From NCBI RefSeq assembly GCF_024679095.1, contig NC_066509.1:19684825-19748824 (forward strand): a stretch of 64,000 bases of DNA, written 5' to 3'. Made by a program: the position numbers and the translations under genes. The DNA is from Eriocheir sinensis. Lineage: Eukaryota; Arthropoda; Malacostraca; Decapoda; Varunidae. Below the pieces are notes generated by a model. It saw only the letters and a program-made list of their open reading frames with translations, searched no databases and was not told the origin of the DNA. Positions 1-9,742 of the stretch are shown here, in pieces; position 1 is the first letter of the stretch; the number at the start of each line of letters is the position of its first letter.

Positions 1-92
1 CAATAAGTAGCGGGCTTTTTTTTTTCATTATTGTTTTCTTTTTTTTTTTACGCCCTTGAACTGTCTCTCCTCTGCTGAAAAAAAAAATCACC
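1..92 (+). mobile_element. 3' tail of a jockey-like LINE (LINE-A family)
   Basis: The stretch (agtagcgggc, T-run, attattgttttc, cccttgaactgtctc, A-run) matches the 3' end of the LINE-A copies at 17790-17873 and 35160-35240. Only the non-coding tail is inside the window; the body would lie upstream of base 1. Confidence 0.75.
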
Positions 93-1085
93 TACCCTCT
101 ACATCACCACCACCACCACCATCACCACCACCAGTCTCATTATTTTCTCATTCCTTTCGTCCATCTTCGTTTTCCTACCTACCTTCCTTCCTTCATTTAG
201 TCATTCTTTCCATCATTCCATTTATATTCCTCTCACACCTTCCTTCCTTCTGCTAGCACCACTTCCATCACCACCACCTCCACCACAATCAACACCTAAT
301 GCCATACACACCGCTCTCTCATTCCTCTTCCCCTCCCACATCATACCACATACCAAATCCAGTCTTCCCTTCCCTCTCCGGCATATGACCACAGATGTTG
401 CGCCGACTAAACGAAACTTTCCAACTTTCCTTTCCTCCCTCCCTCCCACACACATCCGCAGTTTCCTATCTATATTTCATCACCACACGCCGCATCCACT
501 CTCCCTCCTGCTTCTGCTTCCGCACCTCCACTCTCTCCCCCTCCACTCTCTCTCTCTCTGTCTCTCTCTCACACACACAGCCCCCGGTTATTTGCATGCA
601 CTTTTCACATTGTATCCCGCGCAACTTAGAACATGGAGTATAGCTGACGACACCGCGATGTGAAATGCTAGTATTGGTGTGAATATATGCTGTATTGTGT
701 TGGGCTTGCTCGTTGCCGCGTCCATTTCGTGTTTCAAGGGCTGGAGTGGAAGGGGGGTTCAAGCTGGGTGGAGGTGGGTCGTAAGTGGAGGTGGAGGAGG
801 AGGCGAGGAGGGGTGAGGTGTGGGGTGGGCTTGCAGAGTGGTATGCGGACAGTGAATTTGATAAAAAATAAAAAAAACACTGTTGAAGCTCACGTTAGTT
901 GTAATAAAAAAACTAAAATAAAATGTGTTTGAGAGAGCAAGAGAAAACGCATCACCACGAGGACTTACTGTGTATATATATGCAAGCGATGAATGACTCA
1001 AACGGAAATTAGTCCCAGAGAAAAAAAAAAAAAGATAAATAACCGGGATAATAAGTCAACATTTTAGCAAGGGAAATAATTAAGG
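93..1085. other. no gene; short simple repeats
   Basis: A CAC/ACC run lies near 104-133, CT-rich sequence at 430-570 and A/T-rich sequence after 860. Open frames here are short and low-complexity. Apart from the 57-bp repeat at 374-430 I see nothing with a function. Confidence 0.6.
374..430 (+). repeat. 57-bp dispersed repeat, copy 1
   Basis: Identical over 57 bp to 4955-5011 (begins ctctccggcatatgacc, ends tttccaactttcc). The flanks differ except for pyrimidine-rich context, so it is a discrete unit. I do not recognise the family. Confidence 0.8.
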
Positions 1086-2030
1086 GGACCCTATACGTAC
1101 ATAAAGTCGTATTTCATTAAAGCAAAGTATCAGGAAAACAATATACCAAGGAAAAAGATATCACAAGGAAGGAAATAAATAAAGGAAGGATATAAACAGA
1201 CCATAAAGTTGTGTAGCAATAAATAAAATAATAATGTAGTAAGGCTTTTTTTTTATATTCACTATACATATAACTTTGCACCGAATTCCTCTACATGCGG
1301 TTAAATCTTTGGGTCCTCTGGTATATATTGTCATTAATTTTATTGTTTTTAATTGTTACCATAAAAAAAGTCACATTACGTTAAAGGAAACACTAGTATG
1401 GCAAGGCTCTTTTTTAACTGCCAATACATAACTCTTGTGTGTGGCTAAAGTATTGGATTCTGTGATATACCGTCATTTGTTTATTGTTTGTTATTGTCAC
1501 CAGAAAAAAGAATTAAAAAAGGACCATACGTAGAGTCGCATTCTATTAAAGCACTTAGTATCGTAAGCCACATTTTCAACCCATGATACATAACATTTGC
1601 ACTGGTTTCTTCTGTACGCCGCTCATGAATAAAAGAGAGAGAGGGGTCATACATAGATTCGCATTCTCTTGATACAAATAAAAAAAATGTGGAGGAGAAG
1701 GAGATGAGAGGAGAGGAGAGAAGAGAAGAGAAGAGAAGAGAAGAGAAGAGGAGAAGAGAAGAGAAGAGAAGAGAAGAGGAGAGGAGAGGAGAGAAGAGAA
1801 GAGAAAGAAGGGAAGGAGGAGAAGACAATAAAATGAAGAAGACAAAACGAAACGAGAACAAACGAGAGAAAAGGAGGAGAAAAGAGAATAAAAGAGGAGA
1901 AAAAAAGAGATAAAAGCAAAAGAAAAGAAAAAAAATCAGAAAGAAGAATTTCCAGGAAGAAGCAAAGCGACCATCCGAAAACACACGATACATAACTAAC
2001 ACTGTATTCCTTTGTATCTACGTGCCTCAG
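1086..2030. repeat. degenerate tandem repeat, about 160-bp unit, interrupted
   Basis: Recurring landmarks are a gatacataac-like core followed by a ttcctctgtac-like core (near 1265, 1420, 1585 and 1985) and a catacgta..gtcgcattctattaaagc-like core (near 1090, 1525 and 1650). Copies are strongly diverged and the last two are separated by a purine-rich microsatellite. Confidence 0.45.
1686..1925 (+). repeat. polypurine (GAGAA/AGAAG)n tract
   Basis: About 240 bases almost entirely A and G on the plus strand, built of gagaa and gagga units. It is a degenerate microsatellite and the long leucine/serine-rich frames on the other strand are by-products. Confidence 0.85.
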
Positions 2031-2199
2031 GGTTCGGATCCGGTCTGTGATGGTCCGGTCCACATTGTCATGCGGCGTGCGTGAAGGCGGTCGATACAGC
2101 CTTGATTGGCCTCCCCGCCCGCCGCCTTTCATCTCCGCTTCTCCGCTGCCCATCCCGTCCTGTCCGCATATTCCTGAACCGTGGGAGTGTTCGGCGCCG

Positions 2200-2828
2200 G
2201 GCGTGGTCTAGGTTGGGTTAGTTAGGGTAGATCAGGTTAAGTTAAGTTAGGTTAGGTTAGGTTGAAGTTGGGTTAAGTTAGGTTAGATCAGGTTAGGCCA
2301 GGTTGGGTTAGGTTTGGTTAGGTTAGATTAGGTTATGCTAGGTTGGGTTGGAATGGGTTAGGTTTGGTTAGATTACATAAGGGTAGATTAGGTTAGGCTA
2401 GGTTGTGTTAGATTGGGCTATGTTAGGTTAGCTTAGATTAGGCTATGCTAGGTTGGGTTAGATGAAGTTAAGTTAGGTTAGGTTAGATTAGATAAGGTTA
2501 GATTAGGTTATGCTAGGTTGGGTTAGATTAAATTAGATTAGGTTAGGTTAGATTATATAAGGTTAAATTAGGCTATGCTAAGTTAGGCTAAATTGGGTTT
2601 GGTTAGGTTAGGTTAGATTAGATCAGGTTAGATTAGGTTAGGATAGGTTGGGTTAGATTGGGTTAGGTTAAGTTAGGTTAGATTAGATAAGGTTAGATTA
2701 GGTTAGGCTAGGTTGGGTTAGATTAGGTTAGGTTGGGTTAGGTTAGATTAGGTTAGATTAGGTTAGGCTAGGTTGGGTTAGATTAGGTTAGGTTGGGTTA
2801 GGTTAGATTAGGTTAGATTAGGTTAGCT
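2200..2828 (+). repeat. degenerate telomere-like (TTAGG)n block
   Basis: About 630 bp made almost wholly of variants of ggtta, gatta, ggcta and ggttg, i.e. degenerate TTAGG, the telomere motif of most arthropods. Longer-period copies are layered on it: 2701-2760 and 2761-2820 are exact 60-bp duplicates. It is bounded by a GC-rich patch (2020-2200) and ordinary sequence after 2830. The phase decay argues for an interstitial or subtelomeric relic, not a live telomere. Confidence 0.8.
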
Positions 2829-3456
2829 TGTGTTCGTATTTCCATGGGCGGTTTCACAAGGTTTCTCTCTGCACTATGAACGTAAAATAAATACTCATGA
2901 GAACCCGAATACTAATCTCCTTTATGGCCTTGGGAAATATTTGTTGTGAGTACCGAAAGCGTGCGAGAATTCGGAATTTATGGTATCATTTGTTGTTCAC
3001 TTTCACTACGGGGTCACATTTGAAGTTGAGAGTTATTAAGGTTTGTCTATTGCTGATTTCCGGCCACTTAGCGATGAGTGAAACAAGGTACCCATCACAG
3101 GAGGACTCGAATACAACATAATGATAAAGTAAAGGGCAGTAGATTAACCTTTAAATATTGCAGATACCCTGAATGACGGTCCAACATGAATATTTAGCGG
3201 GTAGACGTTTTCCTGGAATATCAAGTCTTTGGTTGCATGACAGGCCGCTATTTACTCTGCCACCGAAGTTTTGCAGCTGTTTATGGATTCAGTTTTAAGT
3301 GGAGAAAAACATCTGAATACATATTTGCATCGGAAAAGCTGAGAAGAAACGACTTACTCGAAACTTTGACTTTATTGAGGAATACGAGGCTACATCACGG
3401 CGCCTCCCACACATGTTATTAGGGATCTCACAGCTACGGCGTCTTAATAGCCTACT
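2829..3456. other. no recognisable feature
   Basis: Non-repetitive sequence with two short open frames (61-74 codons) that look like nothing I know. No splice or promoter pattern stands out. Confidence 0.5.
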
Positions 3457-3846
3457 TTGGAACCGTCAGGAACCAAACGTTTAAGCTTGTGCCATTCTTA
3501 AAACTTTACTTACACATTAAATTTTATACCCTCGTACTTAACTTGGAACCGTCATGAACCAAACGTCTAAGCTTTTGCCATTCTTAAAACTTTACTTAAA
3601 CATTTACACCCTCGTACTTACCTTGGAACCGTCATGAACCAAACGTCTGAGCTTTTGCCATTCTTAAAACTTTACTTAAACATTGACACCCTCGTACTTA
3701 CCTTGGAACCGTCATTAACCAAACGTCTAAGCTTTTGCCATTCTTAAAACTTTACTTAAACATTTACACCCTCGTACTTACTTTGGAACCGTCATGAACC
3801 AAACATCTAAGCTTCTGCCATTCTTAAAACTTCTCTTACACATTTA
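3457..3846 (+). repeat. 80-bp minisatellite, five copies
   Basis: Unit starts ttggaaccgtcatgaacc and ends ccctcgtacttac. Copies begin at 3457, 3543, 3623, 3703 and 3783. The first is 86 bp because of an insertion (attaaattttat), the next three are exactly 80 bp, the last is cut short near 3846. Copies differ by only a few bases, so amplification is recent. Confidence 0.93.
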
Positions 3847-3944
3847 TTTGTAACCTTTTTTTATGAACTCTGCTGTAAAAAAAAAAAAAAAAAACGCCCT
3901 CATACCTCTGAAGTTTTTATGTCCATGCAAACGGATTTATGTTC

Positions 3945-5230
3945 AAATATACACTCACACAATGTTGGCACTCTAGTATTTCCTAACTTCATTACAATTA
4001 TCACTCCATGTTCTCCCCAGCATTTATTCTGTTCATTCCTCTTTATGCGCCTCCAAACTTTCCGTAAATATAATTGTGACGTTTTATAATTATACACTCA
4101 CTATTTTGGCAGTCCAGCAGTTCCAAGCTTCTCCATTATGCGTCTATGTAATTCCCAGCATTTTCTTTCTCTCCTTTCCTATTTTCTGCGCCTTTTCGCT
4201 TTCTCTAAATATGTTTCTGACTTCTCATCACACTATTGGCACTCCAGTCCCCCTTCCAGTTTTACGTCATAGCTCTCCATGTTATTTCCAGCATTTTCCC
4301 CGTCTTCTTTCCTCTTTGTGAGCCTCTTTTCTCTCTCTAAATATATTTCTGACGTTTCATAATAGACTCACACTGAATATTGGCACCGTGACCCTAGCCC
4401 CCTTCCAGTTTTACGTCATAGCTCTCCATGTTATTTCCAGCATTTTCTCGTCTTCATTCCTCTTTGTGAGCCTCTTTTCTTTCTCTAAATATATTTCTGA
4501 CGTTTCATAATACACTCACACTGAATATTGGCACCCCAGCTCCCTTCCAGCTCTGCGCCATTGCTTTCTGTGTTATTTCCAGCATTTTTCTCTCTTCATT
4601 CCTCTTTGTGAGCCTCCTTTCTCTCTCTAAATATATTTGTTACCAGACCTATACACGTACGCTTTATGTTGGCACTCCAGCCCTTCCTAACTTCATCATA
4701 TCGCCCCCTGTTATTCCCAGCATTCTTTTCCTCTCCATTCCTCCTCGTCCTTCTCTTCCCTTTTTCTCTTTATATATATTTGTCGCGTGTCATGTACGGT
4801 ACACTTACACTATATATTGGCACTCCAGCCCCTCTTCAGTTCCCTACGCCCCTGTCCACCCAGCAGTGAATGGGTACCAGGTACTAATCGGGGGTTGTGT
4901 CCCGTCTCCTATGATCTGTTCCCTTCTCCTATAATTCCTTCCCCTTCTGTCTCTCTCTCCGGCATATGACCACAGATGTTGCGCCGACTAAACGAAACTT
5001 TCCAACTTTCCCTCTTCAGTTCTTCAGCATAATTTTCTTTCTCCACTTCTCTTTGTGCGCTTCTCTGCTTTCTCTTAATATATTTGTGACTTGCCATCTG
5101 CACTCACACGTTTTATGGCACTCAATATCTCCTCTTAACTTCGCCATCATAATTATCGCCATGTTATTTCCAGCTTTTATTTTTCTCTCCATTCCTCTTT
5201 GTGCGCCTAATAGCTTGCTTTATAAGTTTT
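3945..5230 (+). repeat. degenerate tandem repeat, 135-150-bp unit
   Basis: Each unit carries acactcacac, attggcactccag, a pyrimidine run, ttatttccagcattttc, cattcctctttgtg and ctaaatatatttctgac in that order. Copies start near 3949, 4094, 4229, 4364, 4511, 4655, 4803 and 5100. Divergence and length variation are much higher than in the 80-bp array beside it. Confidence 0.8.
4955..5011 (+). repeat. 57-bp dispersed repeat, copy 2
   Basis: Identical to 374-430 in the same orientation. Here it interrupts the 135-150-bp repeat array, which resumes after it, so it is probably an insertion. Confidence 0.8.
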
Positions 5231-5259
5231 TGATTTTTTTTTCTTTGTCCTTCCCCTTT

Positions 5260-5582
5260 CTTCCTCCTTACTTTACTTTCACTTTTCTTTTTCAGCTTTC
5301 CTCCATTATTTTTCTTTCCTTTCCTTTAGTTTCCTTTCCTTTCCTTTTCTATATTTTCCTTTCCTTTCCCTTCCCATTCCTTTCTTTTCCTTTCCTTTTC
5401 CTCTTTTTTCTTCCCTTTCCTTTCCATTCTTCTTACTTTCCTGTCACTCTCTTACTATTAATTTCTTTTCTTTTCTTTTCCTTTAATGCCCTTTCGTGGA
5501 TCTCAACAACAACAACAACAACAGCAATACTAACACCTACCCTAATACTAACAACAACACCAGTAACAACAACAACAACACT
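5260..5582 (+). repeat. (CCTTT)n then (CAA)n microsatellites
   Basis: Pyrimidine pentanucleotide repeats run from about 5260 to 5490, followed by caa repeats interspersed with tac/cta to 5582. Confidence 0.85.
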
Positions 5583-5755
5583 CCTCCTTTCCACAGCGTT
5601 CAGCCTTAACGAAAAACAAAATAAATAATCGGTGAAGTGCAATAACGAACGCTCGGCCGCTAAATAACCTGATAATCCCCTTCCTTACGTTTTCCGGGGC
5701 TATTAATTGAGAGGCAATTAAAGGGAGTCTAATGCATGTGGGACGCGAATAATAG

Positions 5756-5835
<80 letters not shown>

Positions 5836-6052
5836 TCCCAACGACAAAGCGCCATTAAGCGTTATTAAGAGATGATGATGAAGGTGTAATTTGTGTGTGA
5901 CGTAAATAGCCTACTACTCCTGGTCTTAAAGTGTCCTCCTGCTTCTGCTGTTGTGCTTCTCTTGAAATGTCCCTGGCGGTGGTATTGGAGGTGGTTTTAC
6001 ATGTGGAGTAACCGTGGCCGAACGTAATGTTATAAGAGAAAATGAAATATGC
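5583..6052. other. no gene; (CT)n at 5759-5830
   Basis: Contains a pure CT dinucleotide array of about 35 units and otherwise ordinary sequence up to the assembly gap. Nothing here has a partner in the right half of the window. Confidence 0.7.
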
Positions 6053-6065
6053 NNNNNNNNNNNNN
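6053..6065. other. assembly gap (13 N)
   Basis: Thirteen undetermined bases. The sequence changes abruptly across it, from unrelated DNA into the middle of a gypsy integrase that is also the outermost point of the giant inverted repeat. Confidence 0.99.
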
Positions 6066-6577
6066 ACAACCCAAGGAATGGCCTATGTGCCTGGCTCCTT
6101 TGTTGTTCGCGTACAGAGAAGCACCACAGAGCTCCACCAGGTTCTCCCCGTTTGAGCTAATGTATGGTAGGTCGGTTAGAGGTCCGCTTCAGTTACTGAG
6201 AGAGCTGTGGGACGACAATGTACCGGATCCGGATGTCAAGACCACATACCAGTACGTGTTAAATCTAGGTGGCAGGCTGAGAGAGACCTGTAACATTGCT
6301 AAGGAGGAGTTACTCAAAGCAAAACGAGTACAGAAAAGTTACTACGACAGGAAGGCAAAGTTGCGTAAGCTCAGTGTAGGAGAACAATGCCTAGTTTTGC
6401 CTCCCACAGGTTCAGGAGAAGGTTAATGACCTTAATTATATTCTCCTGGTTGACGGACACCCAAAACGGTTCCATATCAACATGTTGAAACAATACTACC
6501 GGCCAGATGCAGCCACAGGTTGCTTGCGAGAAAGTGAGTATGATGAAGTGAAGGTGAGGCGCGTTTTCACAGTTTAA
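6066..6577 (+). pseudogene. Ty3/Gypsy integrase C-terminal part, truncated by gap
   Basis: Encodes the end of a retrotransposon integrase, the enzyme that joins element DNA to the host chromosome. Visible are the conserved post-catalytic block (LLFAYREAPQ, SPFELMYGRSVRGP) and a basic helix with KSYYDRKAKLRKL. A one-base frame change near 6400 stops the first frame at 6424; the next frame continues with a FHINMLKQYY-like block, typical of the end of gypsy integrase, and stops at 6575. The catalytic core lies beyond the gap and is seen only in the right copy. The same frame change is in the right arm, so it predates the split. Confidence 0.85.
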
Positions 6578-6607
6578 AAACTTTTCTCTGAGGACAAAAG
6601 TTTTCTT

Positions 6608-6622
6608 AAAGGGTGGGCGAAA
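6608..6622 (+). other. polypurine tract (plus-strand primer site) of gypsy element
   Basis: aaagggtgggcgaaa sits directly before the LTR start TGTCATGA, the expected place for the primer of plus-strand DNA synthesis in LTR elements. It identifies the following LTR as the 3' LTR. Confidence 0.7.
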
Positions 6623-6903
6623 TGTCATGATTTCATTATTCAGGGAGTGGCCCGTGGAAAATTACCGCGGGTAAACAGACAACACACACCGGCTGAATCG
6701 CCCCATCACACACAGAAGTATCAGACGAATCCTCTCACTCCGCCTCTTAGCAGATGAAAAGGTAATCGGTTTAAGGTTCCTCTTCCTTGTCTATAAACCC
6801 TCAGTTAGTCTCCACTTCACTTCCTCCTTACCTTTCCCTTTCTCGTCCGCCTTCCCTTCTTTCCCCTCTTCTTCCTCCTTTATCAGCTCGAATGTCATTG
6901 TCA
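6623..6903 (+). mobile_element. 3' LTR of gypsy element, left arm
   Basis: 281 bp, starting TGTCATGA and ending ATTGTCA, so bounded by the usual TG...CA. The right-arm partner has the same length (62086-62366). A third, shorter copy lies inverted at 12057-12283. After the LTR the first ~40 bases of the LTR (tgattttattattcagggag...) are repeated, suggesting a second, partial LTR in tandem. Confidence 0.75.
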
Positions 6904-7033
6904 TGATTTTATTATTCAGGGAGTGGCCCGTGGAAACCTACCGCTGGAGTCCCCTCCATTTTGATTGAGAGAGCGGGAGGAGTCACAGATCAAGCGGGAA
7001 AACTAGGAGGCGGGAGCAGCGATCTTTTCAAAT
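6904..7033 (+). repeat. LTR-flanking module, copy 1
   Basis: Begins with a repeat of the LTR start and continues through ggagtcccctccattttga and ggcgggagcagcgatc. It recurs inverted at 11927-12056 and in the right arm at 61955-62085, always between the LTR and the hairpin. Confidence 0.7.
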
Positions 7034-7163
7034 AATTTCGTTAATACTGCCACAGCTGAGTCATGCGTGGAATGCATGACCCACTAATACCTTGCGCATG
7101 TGTTTGGTTATTAATGGGTCATGCATCCCACGCATAGCTCAGCTTTGGCAGTATTAACGAAAC
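7034..7163. repeat. 130-bp hairpin (58-bp inverted repeat, 14-base loop)
   Basis: atttcgttaatactgccac...actaatacc at 7034-7091 is answered by the reverse complement at 7106-7163 with few mismatches; the loop is about 7092-7105. The whole can fold into one long stem. It resembles a MITE or an element terminus, but I see no target duplication because CR1-A begins at its right edge. Confidence 0.85.
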
Positions 7164-7448
7164 CCATATTTCCTCCTCCGCCTCCTCCTTTAACCATTTC
7201 CTCCTCCTCTAACTATTTCCTCCTCCTCCTCCTCCTTTGTGCTCCTTTGTGTTCCTTTAACTAAACAAGCCTCTCTACCGTCCAACTAATTACCCCCGCG
7301 GGACTCGACCCGACCCCTACCTAACTCCTTCCAGGTGTTCAGTTGAGCTCCTTCCTGGTATTCAGCAAGCCACCCACGCGGTTTCTAAATATATCATAAC
7401 TAAAGTTTCTTGCTACAGAAAAAAGAAAAGAAAAAAGGAATTGTAACC

Positions 7449-8033
7449 ATGCCCAAATATTTCACTTGCGGCAATTGTTCGCAGAAATTTGCCACGATCC
7501 ACTTTCAACTCAGCGAGTCTAAATGTAAATATTGTGTCTTGGACTCGCGTATCCAAGCACTTAGCTCGATTAACGATGAGTTGAAACGCTCAAACGTTCT
7601 GATATGGGAAGTTGTGACGTCATTCCCCGCCCTTCCTACTCCAGCTTCCTCCACCTCAAACTCATATTCTGACGTTCTGACCCAATTACATACCTCCTCC
7701 TCCTCCTCTGCCTCGCCTGAACCCGCCTCCATCCTTACTATTCCTTCCGCCCCATCCACCTCCCTTGCTACCTCATCCACTCCCACTCCTCTTCTCCCTC
7801 CACTACCCGTGACTCCTCCCTATCCTCATCACCACTCCATCTTCCCCTTCCACCTCCAACACGATCTCCTCTGCCTCGCCTCAACCACCCCACTCCTCTG
7901 CAACGCTGGAACCCGCCGCCACCCCTACCATTCCTTCTATCCCATCCACCTCCCTTCCTACCCCATCCACCTCCATCCACAGTACCACTCCCCTTTCTCC
8001 CGCTCTCCCTTCCTCTCCCTCCAACACCCTTGA
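7449..8033 (+). pseudogene. CR1-A ORF1, N-terminal part
   Basis: I start it at the ATG after gtaacc (7449, MPKYFTCGNC) because the leader ends there in an A-rich stretch; an in-frame start at 7410 would only add lysines. Residues 7-29 hold C-x2-C-x17-C-x2-C, as in the zinc-finger-like start of CR1 ORF1 proteins, which bind element RNA. From about residue 60 it is Ser/Thr/Pro-rich linker. The frame is lost before the esterase domain begins about 260 bases on, so at least one indel lies between about 7850 and 8293. Confidence 0.75.
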
Positions 8034-8292
8034 CTCCTCCCCTATCCTCATCACCACTCCATCCTCCACTTCCATCTCCAACACGAACTCAACCTCCGCC
8101 TCCTCCTCCACTTCTGATACCACATCTCCCTCCACCCACACCTCACCCTCCACCCTTCCCACTACTATCACCACCACCACTTCCAAACCCACCTTAGCCC
8201 GCGCTCCCTCTTGTACCTCGCGCCCTTCCAGAAGAAATCACAAGACCATTCTACCAGCTGTCACTTGTACGAACCAGACGCTGTTTCCTGGT

Positions 8293-8867
8293 ATGGGCAA
8301 ACTAACCACTAGAGTCAATTTAGTTGGAGACAGTGTGGTGAGAGGCCAACTTACGGAGTTTTGCGGTCGGAATACGTTGACACGGCAGCGTTTCTGTATC
8401 CCCGGAGCCAAACTGGACGATATTGAATCAGCTGTCGATGCAGTTTCAGTAAATGCGAAGGACGACACAGTGTATCTGATCCATGCGGGAACCAACGACC
8501 TTCAGTCAACTCAAATTCAGGACCTGTTAGCAAAATACCGTCAAGTCATTCGGAAATACAAGACCAAGTCCCTCACATCATCGTCTCTGGAATTCTACCG
8601 AGAGTCAATACGTTCGCCGGATACAACAACAGTAAAGCGTACGGCGTCAACACTAGTCTAAAGCAGTTATGTAACGATGAAGGCGTAGGGTTCATGAACG
8701 CATGGCATCACTTCAACCAGCGCCCAGATTTGTTTTGGGAGGACGGACTCCACTTGAACGAGGTTGGTTCGGCGCGGCTAGGAAGGCTCCTGAACGATGC
8801 AGTTGAAAGCTTCTCGAAAAGCTATTCAAAAAACTGGAGGCGAGGGCAAGGCAAAGGCAACCCTTGA
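8293..8867 (+). pseudogene. CR1-A ORF1, SGNH/GDSL esterase domain, frameshifted
   Basis: Two frames make up one domain. 8293-8661 carries LVGDSVVRG (block I with the nucleophile Ser of GDS) and HAGTNDL (block III, GTND). 8655-8867 carries FWEDGLHLNEVG (block V with Asp and His). An indel near 8572 moves the reading between them. This SGNH hydrolase domain is a known hallmark of CR1-type ORF1 proteins; its role in retrotransposition is thought to involve membranes or RNP assembly. The stop at 8865 overlaps the likely start of ORF2. Confidence 0.85.
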
Positions 8868-8888
8868 TCAACCGAACCGTAGCGTCGA

Positions 8889-9595
8889 TGCGGCTTGCAA
8901 GAAACTGTGTAACCAACGACGCCTCCGACAAGCGAACTCATTCAACACGACGTGGCCAAACCAGTAGTCACATTTCCATTTTGTACACAAATGCACGTAG
9001 TCTGTTACCCAAAAAGGACGAAATTAGGGCGTATATTGCAACTGAGAAACCAGATGGGGTAGCCCTCCCAGAGACTTGGGCCAACTCTGCACATCTAGTA
9101 TCTGAACTGTCATTTCCCGGGTATGAAAGCTTCCAAAAAAATCGAATGCACAAGAAAGGAGGAGGAGTAATTTGCTACGTAAAAAGTACGCTCCCTGCCA
9201 TAAAAATAGACAAACAGGACGCAGAGAATTACGACTCCGTCTATGTGGAAATAACTGCGAATAATAAGAAACTAACACTTGCGACCGTATACAGGCCTCC
9301 AAAACAACAGGCAGCCGATGACACTGCCCTGTACGAAGAGCTTCACTCTTTAACACAAAGTAAAGAAGCAATAATAATTGGGGACTTTAATTGCCCTAAC
9401 ATTGACTGGGGACAATTGACTGGAGATCAAGAGGGTAACAGGCTTATAGAAATGGTGGAGGATTCGTTCCTCACTCAAGTTGTAACTCAACCAACAAGAG
9501 AAAACAATCTGCTGGATCTGGTATTAGTAAGCGACCCCGACCTCATTCGCGACTGTGAAGTTGGTGAAAAATTAACGGTTGCGATCACCACTTAA
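8889..9595 (+). pseudogene. CR1-A ORF2, APE-type endonuclease domain
   Basis: The enzyme nicks target DNA to prime reverse transcription. Visible are ILYTNARSLLPKKDEI (metal-binding Asn), LPETWAN (catalytic Glu), TVYRPP and IIGDFNCPNIDWG. The usual C-terminal SDH motif is not in this frame: it breaks near 9575 and stops at 9593. The first in-frame ATG is 8889, but the frame is open back to a TTG at 8864 that overlaps the ORF1 stop. RT coding follows from 9743 in another frame. Confidence 0.85.
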
Positions 9596-9742
9596 TCCGT
9601 TTCAATGTCAACATAAGTCACAAACTCGTAGACAATCCGTCAGTGATACCAGACTACAAAAAGCAAATTTCAACCTAGCCCGTGAGCTGCTTCCTCTGCG
9701 ACCTGGGACCAACTTCACCTAACCGACAATACAATCGACAAC

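Noticed and set aside
2200..2828. Active chromosome end
   Set aside because: Repeats are degenerate and the sequence continues as ordinary DNA on both sides.
3457..3846. CRISPR-like array
   Set aside because: The whole 80-bp unit repeats without unique spacers, and the context is eukaryotic repeat DNA.
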